DNA from: Marinilabiliaceae bacterium
GTDB taxonomy: Bacteria > Bacteroidota > Bacteroidia > Bacteroidales > Marinilabiliaceae
DNA: 46,617 nt
Reading direction: 5' to 3'
Assembly (NCBI GenBank): GCA_016342595.1
Contig: JAEINY010000015.1
Location: 1 to 46,617, forward strand
Shown: piece by piece, positions 1 through 12,224 of the stretch
Layout: each line of letters starts with the position of its first letter
Numbering within the stretch: position 1 is the stretch's first letter
The notes under the pieces: model-generated
Database searches by the model: none
The model's input: only the letters and a program-made list of their open reading frames with translations
What the model was told of the DNA's origin: nothing
Position numbers and translations under genes: made by a program

Positions 1-68
1 AAAGAACTACCCAAATGTAGCTTTTTGAAATTGGAGTAGAAACCGGTTAAAACAATAAGTCCGACAGG

Positions 69-1166
69 CTGCTAGAAGATGAGCTAGAAGTTACTATTAC
101 TGAATTACTCAAGGAGCAAGGCTATACTACCGGATTATACGGTAAATGGCACTTGGGGCATCTACCGCAATACTTACCTTGCGTTCATGGATTTGATGAA
201 TTTTTAGGCATTCCTTATCCGAATGATCATGGTCCCGAAAGAATAGGAAATTCAGGATGGCGAAGAGGAGGTATAAGTGATCCGGCGATCCCATTAATAA
301 AACAAGCACAAACTATTAAAGAATGTGATAACAATGATTTGGCTGAACTTCCGGCATTGTTTACTCGTGAAGCTTGTAAGTTTATTTACCGGTCTGTTAA
401 GGAGGAAAAGAAGCCTTTTTACCTGCAATATGCCAACATTGAAACGCATACGCCCTGGTTTGTGCCCAAAGGTTTCGAAGGACAGAGTAAAGCAGCTGCT
501 TATGGCGATGCGGTAGAATACCTGGACAGGTCGGTGGGTATCATCATGAATACTTTAAAGCGCTTGAAGATTGAAGACAATACCATTATTGTCTTTTCAT
601 CTGACAATGGGCCTTTGGTCCATAATGATAAAGAGTTGGAGAACTGTTATGGTCGTTTTGGTTTTACCGATCCTAACCGTGAACATATTCTGCGGGAAGG
701 GAAATACCAGGAACGATTTGATGGTGGCATCCGGGTGTCTTGTATCATGGCCTGGCCCGGTCAGATCCCGGCCGGTTCAACCTGTGATGAGCCCATTGCA
801 GCCATGGATTTGTTTACCACATTTGCACATGTGGCAGGTGCCGAAATACCTCAAGACCGTGTGATAGATGGGAAAGATATTTTGCCTTTAATGAAAGGGG
901 AAGAAGGAGCCCGTTCACCTCACAAGGCCATTTATGGTTTTAAGGCCAGAGGCGGTTTAATGAGTGTGCGTTATAAAAACTGGAAGATGGTACTACCCGG
1001 TAAGCATTGGACGGGAGAATTCACTTCGCCGCAACTGTACGATTTAACTAAAGATATGGGTGAAACCACTAACGTAGCGGATCAACATCCGAATGTGCTG
1101 AAGGAGATAATGAAGCTTGCCGCAGATGCCGATCAGGCGGTGAAAGAGAATCAACCAATCAAATAA
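69..1166 (+). pseudogene. Sulfatase (S1 family), N-terminally truncated copy
   Basis: This open frame encodes the middle and C-terminal parts of a type I sulfatase. It keeps the GKWHLGH block, the SSDNGP block near nucleotides 598-612 and a C-terminal LYDLTKDMGETTNVA region typical of S1 sulfatases. It lacks the N-terminal part, including the C-x-P-S-R formylglycine motif and the first metal-binding aspartates. In-frame stops lie at 18-20 and 48-50, and resemblance to the paralogue at the other end of the window begins only near position 70. The first ATG in frame is at 153. Without the formylglycine cysteine it should be inactive. It ends 9 bp before the GH109-like gene, so the two were probably one operon. 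Alternatives are that the first ~70 bp are a misassembly, or that the missing part lies elsewhere. The gene is mosaic relative to its paralogue (see findings). Confidence 0.7.
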
Positions 1167-1175
1167 ATTAAAATT

Positions 1176-2663
1176 ATGGCATCAGATAGAAGATCCTTTT
1201 TAAAGAAAATGGCAATAGGCACAGGAGTTGCAGCAACTGCCCCCTTAATGGGCTGTGCCGATAAAAAAGAAAAAAGCCAGAAGGCTTTTATTAAAGAATC
1301 CGCTGAGCGCGTTCCTCAAATGCATTTTAATATGTGTGGGTATGCGGCTCCCAAGCTGGATACAGTACGAGTGGGATTCGTAGGTATTGGCGATCGCGGT
1401 ATTGGTGCTGTGGAACGCATGACCTATATCGATGGGGTGGAAATCACCGCTGTTTGCGATACCCGTCAGGCTGCTTTGGATGGTGCGCAGGCTAAATTAG
1501 TGAAAGCCGGTTTACCCAAAGCCAAAGAATTTACCGGAAGTGATACCGCTTTTAAAGATTTATGTAACAGTGGCCTGGTGGATCTGGTGTACATCGCGAC
1601 CCCCTGGGAATGGCACGTACCTGTGGCCATTGCCGCCATGAAAGGAGACAATCACGCCGCAGTTGAAGTATCTACCGCCAAAACCATGGATGAGTGTTGG
1701 GAGATGGTAGAGGTATCAGAGCAGACCAAAAAACACTGTGTCATTCTGGAAAACTGTTGTTACGACTTCTTCGAAATGTTGACCCTCAACATGACGCGCC
1801 AAGGCGTATTTGGTGATTTGGTACATGGCGAGGGTGCTTATATTCACGACTTGGATTACTGGCATTTTAATAAACCAAAGGATGATAAACCAGGTGGTGA
1901 TGGTGCGTATGACAAGTTGTGGCGTTTACACGAAAATACCCGCAAAGCCAATGTGTATCCAACACACGGTTTAGGCCCCATTTGTCAGGCCATGGACATC
2001 AACCGCGGTGATCGCTTGGATTACCTGACGGCCATGATATCGGATGATTTTACCTTGGCCAATCGCATCAAAGAACTGGCGCCTGAGCGTCCCGATTTAC
2101 AACAGTTTGTGGGTAAGGAAATGCGCGGTAATATGGACATGCAGATGATCCGTACCGTGAAAGGACGAACCATTATGATTCAACACGACATTAGTTCGCC
2201 ACGCCCTTATTCACGTATTCACATGCTGAGTGGTACCAAATGTTTTGCCCAGAAATGGCCCTTGCAGCACATTGCTTTTGGACATAATGTGGCAGATGAG
2301 GCCAAAATGAAAGAATTATGGGATAAATACACTCCTGAAATAGTACGTCGTGTGGGTGATATGGCCAAACAAGTTGGTGGCCATGGCGGCATGGATTTCA
2401 TCATGGACTGGCGTTTGATCGACTGCCTCCGCAATGGCTTACCCATGGACATGGATGTATATGACGCCGCAGCCTGGAGTTGTATCACGCCATTGAGTGA
2501 ATGGTCCATCGCCAATGGCTCTAAACCCATTGACATCCCTGACTTTACCCGTGGTGCCTGGAAAAATAACAAGCCGGTGGATTTAACACTGGCAGGTGGC
2601 GGTAATACAGTGGTGCGCAACCTGAAAAAAGCCGATGCTAAAGGGCAGTTGAGTGTGCATTAG
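1176..2663 (+). CDS. GH109-type Gfo/Idh/MocA family glycosidase (NAD-dependent), secreted
   Basis: The protein has 495 residues. The N-terminus has a Tat-like signal (RRSFLKK at residues 5-11) and a lipobox-like LMGC at 24-27, so export as a folded, cofactor-loaded lipoprotein is likely. A Rossmann fold follows, with the nucleotide-binding GFVGIGDRG at 67-75. The ENCCYDFFE segment and the THGLGP...DINRGDR segment match what I recall of GH109 enzymes, which include alpha-N-acetylgalactosaminidases using an NAD redox mechanism. GH109 members are also active on other N-acetylhexosamines, so the substrate is uncertain. It starts 9 bp after the truncated sulfatase and is followed by a strong terminator. 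Family call is confident; the exact specificity is inference. Confidence 0.85.
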   Translation: MASDRRSFLKKMAIGTGVAATAPLMGCADKKEKSQKAFIKESAERVPQMHFNMCGYAAPKLDTVRVGFVGIGDRGIGAVERMTYIDGVEITAVCDTRQAALDGAQAKLVKAGLPKAKEFTGSDTAFKDLCNSGLVDLVYIATPWEWHVPVAIAAMKGDNHAAVEVSTAKTMDECWEMVEVSEQTKKHCVILENCCYDFFEMLTLNMTRQGVFGDLVHGEGAYIHDLDYWHFNKPKDDKPGGDGAYDKLWRLHENTRKANVYPTHGLGPICQAMDINRGDRLDYLTAMISDDFTLANRIKELAPERPDLQQFVGKEMRGNMDMQMIRTVKGRTIMIQHDISSPRPYSRIHMLSGTKCFAQKWPLQHIAFGHNVADEAKMKELWDKYTPEIVRRVGDMAKQVGGHGGMDFIMDWRLIDCLRNGLPMDMDVYDAAAWSCITPLSEWSIANGSKPIDIPDFTRGAWKNNKPVDLTLAGGGNTVVRNLKKADAKGQLSVH

Positions 2664-2706
2664 AAGAAAAAAATAGTGATTAAGACGGATTAGGTATAAG
2701 TAGGAT

Positions 2707-2754
2707 GCCCCTTTAACATTTTTAGGACAGGTGTTAAAGGGGCAAATTTTCTTT
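2707..2754 (+). terminator. Rho-independent terminator after the GH109-like gene
   Basis: A perfect 12-bp stem (GCCCCTTTAACA at 2707-2718 with TGTTAAAGGGGC at 2732-2743) has a 13-nt loop. An A/T stretch ending in TTTTCTTT follows. It sits 44 bp after the GH109-like stop codon and separates that gene from the GH2 gene. Confidence 0.8.
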
Positions 2755-2795
2755 CGTTAGGTTTTGATGGTGAATAGTTAGCTCCAATGGGGCGT

Positions 2796-6162
<3,367 letters not shown>

Positions 6163-6199
6163 ATGAAAAGAGGATTGTAATAAATAGAAATTGAAAGAG

Positions 6200-6232
6200 C
6201 TGTCTCAAAAGGAATTTTGAGACAGTTTTTTT
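6200..6232 (+). terminator. Terminator after the GH2 gene
   Basis: A perfect 11-bp stem CTGTCTCAAAA / TTTTGAGACAG with a GGAA loop is followed by seven T residues. It lies 37 bp past the GH2 stop codon. Confidence 0.93.
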
Positions 6233-6597
6233 GTTGCGGATGATTATAATGTAGTGAAAATAAACTTAGGGTTATTAGAGTTTTTTTATAGAGGATGTTG
6301 AACTAAACCTCACTTCGCTCGTGCAAGAGGATTAACTGAATTTTATTGAAGGTCTGGAATTACTGTTGCAGGCAGAATAAGATGATCGAAAAAATAAAGG
6401 GTTTGATCGGCTAAAAATGAATAAAATAATAAACTGGTGTTCATATAACTTTGCTAGTTGTGGTTGACAAGCAAAGTAATGAATTCCAGTTTATCTTTTT
6501 TGAAAAAACTACTCATCTATCTGAAGAACCTAATTTGTGAAGGGACTACTAGTCATACAGAAATAGCCAATTTCCAAAAACAAAGTCAAAACAGTCC
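6233..6597. other. Non-coding junction between converging transcription units
   Basis: This is a 365-bp AT-rich stretch between the GH2 terminator and the minus-strand operon end. Apart from the long imperfect hairpin at 6431-6492, annotated separately, I see only a short plus-strand frame from ATG 6479 to about 6601 (about 40 codons) with no recognisable family. I do not call it a gene. Confidence 0.5.
6414..6492 (-). terminator. Long hairpin, likely terminator of the minus-strand sugar operon
   Basis: AAACTGG (6431-6437) pairs with CCAGTTT (6486-6492). The stem continues inward with short interruptions (TTCAT/ATGAA, ACTTTGCT/AGCAAAGT). Read on the minus strand, the hairpin follows the MFS stop codon by about 100 bp and is followed by a T-rich run, as expected for a terminator. 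A degenerate inverted repeat of other origin is the alternative. Confidence 0.5.
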
Positions 6598-7815
6598 CTA
6601 AACTATTCTTATTTTATGCCCTTTAACAGCATAAAACAAAAAATACATATAAATGGGTAGTAGCATCCAGTACGCTTGCTGATAGGATGTAAAATAGTCT
6701 TTTAACAGACCCAGAACAGGCGGAAGCAAGCCACCACCGGCGATTCCCATTACCATTAAAGATGAGCCTTTTTTTGTAAATTTACCAAGACCAGCAAGTG
6801 CCAATGGCCAAATAGCTGGCCACAGCAAAGAGTTAGCAAGGCCTAAAAGTGCTACAAAATAGATAGACATTCCTCCAGGAAGAACGACAATGCACATCGA
6901 TGATATTATTCCTAAAGCGGCATTAATCTTCAATGCATTGGTTTGGGATACTATTTTAGGGATTAATATAATTCCTAAAAAATACCCCAAAATATATCCG
7001 ACAGAAACGTAGACTGCAAACTTTTCTGGCGATGGCAAGCCAAGTTCAATGGCGTAATCGTTGATTGAAACCAGCGCAATATTTTCGACCCCAACGTAAA
7101 GGAATATTGACAAGGCACCAAGTAATAAATGTGGAAATTGAAGGATGCTGGTTTTTGAATTGGTATAGTCCGATTTTGTTTCGGTACTATCATCTTCGCC
7201 AGTAGCTTTTACCTCGGGTAGCGGTGCAAAATACGAGAGTATTCCTAGTAAAACTAAAATTCCCGTTATTACATAAAAAGGGATAATTGCATCGCTAAGT
7301 TGAATGTTTACCGTATCCATAAAAATGGCAAGAACCACAGGGGCAAGACCAAACGAGAGTTTGTTGCAGGTTCCCATTATACTAATTCTTTTTGCAGCAC
7401 TTTTTTCCGAGCCAAGAATTGTGATGTAGGGATTAACGGCAGTATTCAGCAAGGTTTGTCCCATACCATTTATAAACAAAGCAAACAGAAATACGGGAAA
7501 ACTAATCCATATAGAAGCAGGCACAATTAAAAGCATGCCCAAAGCCATTAAAAGAAATGAAAAGAACATAGATCTTTTGTAACCCGCTATCATTAAAATT
7601 TTACCCGATGGAATACCAAATAACATAAAAGCTGAAAAGGTTGCGGTGGTAACCAGGTACGATTTTGCAGTACTAATATGGAAGGCAGCTTTTACAAAAG
7701 GAACAAAAAATGCATTAATCCCAACGGCAAAACCTAATACCGAAAACATTATTCCAATTATTATCATTGGTAGAATATAACTATTCCACTTCCCCGACTT
7801 ATTATGAGTGTTCAT
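6598..7815 (-). CDS. MFS sugar transporter of the FHS (FucP/NagP-like) family
   Basis: The protein has 405 residues with about twelve hydrophobic segments, typical of major facilitator permeases. The N-terminal half resembles the fucose/glucose-galactose/N-acetylglucosamine proton symporters, with the AVNPYITILG segment matching the family's AANPYVAVLG block. It starts 10 bp after the stop of the kinase-etherase fusion, so the two are translated from one message. By position it should import the sugar that the fusion phosphorylates. A MurNAc permease of the kind paired with MurK and MurQ in Tannerella forsythia, or a GlcNAc permease, are the best guesses. Fold and family are well supported; substrate is inference from context. 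Confidence 0.82.
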   Translation of the reverse strand: MNTHNKSGKWNSYILPMIIIGIMFSVLGFAVGINAFFVPFVKAAFHISTAKSYLVTTATFSAFMLFGIPSGKILMIAGYKRSMFFSFLLMALGMLLIVPASIWISFPVFLFALFINGMGQTLLNTAVNPYITILGSEKSAAKRISIMGTCNKLSFGLAPVVLAIFMDTVNIQLSDAIIPFYVITGILVLLGILSYFAPLPEVKATGEDDSTETKSDYTNSKTSILQFPHLLLGALSIFLYVGVENIALVSINDYAIELGLPSPEKFAVYVSVGYILGYFLGIILIPKIVSQTNALKINAALGIISSMCIVVLPGGMSIYFVALLGLANSLLWPAIWPLALAGLGKFTKKGSSLMVMGIAGGGLLPPVLGLLKDYFTSYQQAYWMLLPIYMYFLFYAVKGHKIRIV

Positions 7816-7825
7816 GCTACGGTTT

Positions 7826-9553
7826 TTATTTCGATTGAATGTTTTTTATTACCTCACTTAAATCCCAATCTGCATTCTTCAGTTGAGTTAGCGCCTCATT
7901 CTTATCCATATCGTATAGTATTCCAAGAATTGATTGAGCACGGTCTATCAATTTGTTGTTTATACATGCCACATCTATCATGTAAGAACCTGCAACTTTC
8001 CCCATTTTTATCATTACCGAAGAAGAAATGAAGTTTAATATTTTCTTGGTTGCTGTTCCTGCTTTCATGCGTGTAGAACCAGCTACCACTTCGTAACCCG
8101 AGTTTAGCGGAATTACATTGTTACAAAATGGCAGAGTAGTTTTGGGTTCTTCGCTTTGAATCATTACTGAATATGCACCCCGTTCTTTTGCAAAAGCAAG
8201 TGCCGACTGCACATAATAGGCTGTACCGCTGGCTGAAATTCCAATTACCGAATCGTTTTCAGTAATATTCATCAGTAACATTTCGGGAACCGAGCTGGCA
8301 TCTTCTTCAAAATCCGATTCAATTTCAATGGCAGAATCAGCAATTCCACCAGCAATCTGACAGAGTATCCTGTCTTCGGGGAAACCATAAGTACATGGAA
8401 TCTCAACGGCATCCATAGCTGCAATTCTACCACTGGTACCCGCACCAACATAAATAATTCTTCCGTCTTTTGTTATTCTTTCTGAAATAGTATCAATTGT
8501 TTGTTCTATCGACGAGAAGCTTTGCTCCAATAGATCTCCGGCTTCCTGTTCGGCTTTCCACAATAGTTTTACAATTTCCGAAGTGGATAAATTCTGTAAC
8601 TGAATATTTTTTTGATATGGAGTTTCAGTTGGAATTGTCTTGTAGTGTTTTCGTATCTGATTGGCTTTTGCAACTGCTTCTCCTTTTGCTAACGAAACTG
8701 CACCAATTAGTTGCAATTTGTTACCTTCTTTTAGAACCGAAGCCTTAATTACTTTATCCAACTCAACCTGCTGTTCTGCTAATCGTAAATTTAGCTTAGT
8801 TTCCAGTGGATAGTTGCATGCATTTGCAGCATCGGCCAAACCGCCACAAATCATCACTTCATCGAGATTATAAATAATTGCAGCAGTATTGATAATTTTC
8901 ACCAGATTATTCAGATATTCATCTCTTGCTTCTTTATGTATATCCTGAGTTAAAACTTCAATAAGGTTATTTTCAGTATCTTCCAATGCTAATTTCGATG
9001 CACTGGCAATGCCGTCATAAAATCCATTGGGAGTTCTGATACTTCCAAGTAAATTCAGCATTTTTCCAGGTCTCCAGCGTCGACCGTTGCGCCATACCGA
9101 AAATCCAAGTCCTGTGCCAAGTGGCATAATTCCCACTGTTTTATTTCCTTTAAGTAAGCCCAATTCGGAAATTCCAAGTGTGGCTGCATCGGCATCGTTA
9201 ATTATGGAAATAGTACAGTTTAATTCATTTTCAATTTCAGTTTTCCAATTTTCGGTTTTTAAAACATTTAAATGCGCAGCTGCTTTTAAAACTTTCGAAC
9301 CATGATAATCAACAATGCCTCCGGTAGAAATTCCAACTCCACTAACATTCTCTTTGTTTGCCCCAAATTTTGTAATAAGTTTTTTTAGAACATCAATTAA
9401 TTCATTGGTTGTGGCACCTTCATGTAAAGGGCTTTCAATTTTTTTAAGCTGGATATTAAGTTTTCTTTCAGCAGTTGAACCGAAAAAATAAGCTTCATCT
9501 ACCAATGTTGCTTTAATCCAGGTACCACCAATATCAATTCCTATGTATTTCAT
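7826..9553 (-). CDS. murQ: Fused ROK-type sugar kinase and MurQ-like N-acetylmuramate 6-phosphate etherase
   Basis: The protein has 575 residues and two complete enzyme modules. Residues 1-300 are an ASKHA/ROK kinase: IGIDIGGTWIKA at 4-15, NDADAA at 119-124 with catalytic Asp120, phosphate loop LGTGLG at 145-150, and CGGLADA at 236-242. I see no ROK zinc-finger cysteines after the catalytic region. Residues 321-545 are a MurQ-type SIS domain: GAGTSGR at 370-376, E384 in DAVEIP and E417 in FEEDAS at the positions of the two E. coli MurQ active-site glutamates, and the hallmark GSTRMKAGTA at 492-501. One chain could therefore phosphorylate MurNAc and then split MurNAc-6-phosphate into GlcNAc-6-phosphate and D-lactate in the cytoplasm. 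It lies in a GH89 operon 10 bp before the transporter. A regulatory, GCKR-like role for the SIS half is the alternative. Confidence 0.88.
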   Translation of the reverse strand: MKYIGIDIGGTWIKATLVDEAYFFGSTAERKLNIQLKKIESPLHEGATTNELIDVLKKLITKFGANKENVSGVGISTGGIVDYHGSKVLKAAAHLNVLKTENWKTEIENELNCTISIINDADAATLGISELGLLKGNKTVGIMPLGTGLGFSVWRNGRRWRPGKMLNLLGSIRTPNGFYDGIASASKLALEDTENNLIEVLTQDIHKEARDEYLNNLVKIINTAAIIYNLDEVMICGGLADAANACNYPLETKLNLRLAEQQVELDKVIKASVLKEGNKLQLIGAVSLAKGEAVAKANQIRKHYKTIPTETPYQKNIQLQNLSTSEIVKLLWKAEQEAGDLLEQSFSSIEQTIDTISERITKDGRIIYVGAGTSGRIAAMDAVEIPCTYGFPEDRILCQIAGGIADSAIEIESDFEEDASSVPEMLLMNITENDSVIGISASGTAYYVQSALAFAKERGAYSVMIQSEEPKTTLPFCNNVIPLNSGYEVVAGSTRMKAGTATKKILNFISSSVMIKMGKVAGSYMIDVACINNKLIDRAQSILGILYDMDKNEALTQLKNADWDLSEVIKNIQSK

Positions 9554-9693
9554 TAAAATAGTTCAATTTTTAAGTGTAGTATATGTACTCTTCTACTTTG
9601 CTTAGTGTCAATACTTTTTCAATATGATCTGTAACGCTTGGTATAAAAAACTTGGGCACTTTATTGCTCAAAGTTTCCAATCCGTTATTATTT

Positions 9694-12216
9694 TTATTTT
9701 AGTAACAATTGCACTTGTCCAAAAGAGCTTTTACCATCCTTCACTTTTACAAGTGCTCTAATTGAGCAACCATTATTACCTTTTGCATTTGAAGGAATTT
9801 TAAACAAATAACGATTTAAGTTATTTGGCTTTCCTGCATATCCAACGTGTTCATCTTTTGCTACAACTTTTCCATCTGCAACAACTGATACTTCTTTAAT
9901 GTCTAAACGATGATTACCTTTAGTATAAATAAATCTTATACCCTTTAAATTTCGCAGCTGTTTAGTCGAAATTGGAAATTCAATAACCGACCAGTTTTCT
10001 TTTGTATTAGCTGGAGTCCATTCTCCGACAATATTTGCATTAGAAGTCTTTATTATTGGGAGTTTCTCATTAAAAGACTTATCAATTAATATAGTCGCTG
10101 TTTGTATTGGATTTTTAAAGGGTTTTACTGTGCTTATACCAGAACCATCGACCCAGTTTTGTTCCCACGATTTTCTGTCAAACTTCTTATTGGCTTTAAC
10201 TGAGCTTAAAATAGCAACCATTCTCTCATGGTAAAAATCACGAACTAGACCACTCCAAATACGACAAGAATAATCATTTACCGGAGGCCCCCATGTGGTA
10301 ATTAACTGACGAGCATTTGATTCATAAAATAACTGCAAGTTTTTGTCATTTGAATGAGATTTAGCAAAATCAATCCAAATATCTAAGCGATTTAATGGGT
10401 GGGATTCCATTAGATGATCAAGCTCAAGTAAAATTTCTAAACCTCTTTCACCTGCTCTTTCACCTGTTTTAATGTCATCAACTAAATATGCATCTTTTGC
10501 AACTTTAAACCATTCATCAGCTTTTAAACCAAGCGCAATAGCAGATATTTCAATGACATCAGCTTCATAATTTTTTGATTCTGACAATTCGCTTTTACAG
10601 TCTAAGAATAATTTTACAGCTTCAAAAAATTCAGGATCTCTATTTACACTACCATGACCACACCTTCCTAATTGCCATCCTAATTGTGGATGAGGAATTA
10701 AATTATCATAACAACTTTGACGCAACAATTCCCATGCTTTAATCATATTAGCTGGACAGGCACCGTATCTATTAATGCAATATTCTTTTAACCATTTATC
10801 TAAATTGATAGAATCTTTTGACCAGGCGACATCTGTCAATAACTCATATACAACATTGTTATTTTCTAATCCCTCACCTGAAATAGTAAAACCGATTAGA
10901 TTCTCTTTTTTATCAGAGTGTAAAGCTCTTGCTGTACCTGATGCATATAAATTCAAATCACCTGTATAAGCTGTTTTACCGCCCATATTTGGCACGAATC
11001 CATAAACCCATTGTTTACCATTAAATGCATTCATTGGTTCCCAATTATTGTTGTAATCATTGGCATAATCCAAGATTAAAACTCGATCATCAGGAACTTT
11101 ACTAAATAAAGCTTTAACAGTCTCAGGATTCCAAATGTGCCGTTGATAGGCAAACATCCAACCTTGAATCACCCAAACAGCATTTTCATCTCCAGCTTTA
11201 ATTACATTAAAAGTTTTTTCTCCGTAATTTGCTAGCATTTCAGTAACAGGCTCATCTGTTTTTGGAAGATCCATTTCATTGAAACTATCCACTAAATAAT
11301 ATTTAGTTTCTCCAAATTCATTTTGCCATTCCTGCATGTACATTTTTGTGATTTTAGCAAAAAGATCATCATTTGGCATAATTAACCAGGGCCGTTGTGA
11401 TTTAGGAAAACCAGCATTCCAAAGAGTTTCATGAAAAGTGGTATTGGGGTATAATCTTTTAAAACCTTTTGGAATAAATCCATTAAATGATTGAATCACA
11501 GGATTAATTCCGAGTTCTTTCATTCGCTCTAATAATTTATGCTGTAATGCAATTTGATCTTCATGCCAATCATCAGGTAAAGATCCTCCCACGTTAGCAA
11601 TACAACCCATACGTGACCAAGGCAAATGAGCGGGTCCGGTATAATGCTCATCTATTTCTTCCTGAGTAAGTCCTAATTGTTTATAAACACGTACTATGAT
11701 TGCCTCTGATGCAACCGGAGCCATCAACATATTAAATCCGTGCATCGCTTGCCAATCTAACTCCTTTTCCCATCGCTCCCAATCCCAATATGGAGAAGTA
11801 TAACCAGAAGTTACAGCATTATAAGCATGTCTTATTTGAAAAGGAGTAACTACTCTTGTTTTTGGAGCATTTGGTAATCTTTCAGGAAATCTCCATTCAC
11901 CACCATTCCAATCTAACATACCAATATGTTGACTTTTAAGAAAGTCATAAACACCCCGGCAAATGGCAGATACACTTGAACCTTCCACATTTAATATTCC
12001 ATTTGAACATTCATATTCATAGACATCATTTTTATCTTCAGGTTTAATTACCTTAATCTCAATATAACTGGCTTTTTTACCAAGAACACGACTCAATACA
12101 GCTTTAGAGGATTGCTTAATTGAATTTTCATAAAATTTAGTTTCTGTATTAACAGAGTAAATACAATTTGTCACTAATATCAACAAAATTGTAATAGAGG
12201 AAATTTTATACTTCAT
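9694..12216 (-). CDS. GH89 alpha-N-acetylglucosaminidase (NAGLU family)
   Basis: The protein has 840 residues with an N-terminal signal peptide, so it is periplasmic or outer surface. An NAGLU N-terminal domain (about 30-120) precedes a TIM barrel (about 125-455) with the diagnostic YTGPAHLPWSRMG at 192-204 and GGSLPDDWH at 210-218. E314 in DSFNEM and E448 in SGEGLENNN correspond to the acid/base and nucleophile glutamates of human NAGLU. An alpha-helical C-terminal domain and about 130 extra residues resembling a discoidin-like or carbohydrate-binding beta-sandwich follow. The enzyme removes terminal alpha-linked GlcNAc, as found in heparan sulfate and gastric mucin. It starts 8 bp after the damaged GH89 copy and is followed by a 140-bp gap before the kinase-etherase. 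Confidence 0.9.
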   Translation of the reverse strand: MKYKISSITILLILVTNCIYSVNTETKFYENSIKQSSKAVLSRVLGKKASYIEIKVIKPEDKNDVYEYECSNGILNVEGSSVSAICRGVYDFLKSQHIGMLDWNGGEWRFPERLPNAPKTRVVTPFQIRHAYNAVTSGYTSPYWDWERWEKELDWQAMHGFNMLMAPVASEAIIVRVYKQLGLTQEEIDEHYTGPAHLPWSRMGCIANVGGSLPDDWHEDQIALQHKLLERMKELGINPVIQSFNGFIPKGFKRLYPNTTFHETLWNAGFPKSQRPWLIMPNDDLFAKITKMYMQEWQNEFGETKYYLVDSFNEMDLPKTDEPVTEMLANYGEKTFNVIKAGDENAVWVIQGWMFAYQRHIWNPETVKALFSKVPDDRVLILDYANDYNNNWEPMNAFNGKQWVYGFVPNMGGKTAYTGDLNLYASGTARALHSDKKENLIGFTISGEGLENNNVVYELLTDVAWSKDSINLDKWLKEYCINRYGACPANMIKAWELLRQSCYDNLIPHPQLGWQLGRCGHGSVNRDPEFFEAVKLFLDCKSELSESKNYEADVIEISAIALGLKADEWFKVAKDAYLVDDIKTGERAGERGLEILLELDHLMESHPLNRLDIWIDFAKSHSNDKNLQLFYESNARQLITTWGPPVNDYSCRIWSGLVRDFYHERMVAILSSVKANKKFDRKSWEQNWVDGSGISTVKPFKNPIQTATILIDKSFNEKLPIIKTSNANIVGEWTPANTKENWSVIEFPISTKQLRNLKGIRFIYTKGNHRLDIKEVSVVADGKVVAKDEHVGYAGKPNNLNRYLFKIPSNAKGNNGCSIRALVKVKDGKSSFGQVQLLLK

Positions 12217-12224
12217 TCCTTAGG

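Noticed and set aside
2219-2620. Minus-strand frame of 133 codons within the GH109-like gene
   Set aside because: It is antisense to a conserved enzyme, with no recognisable motif.
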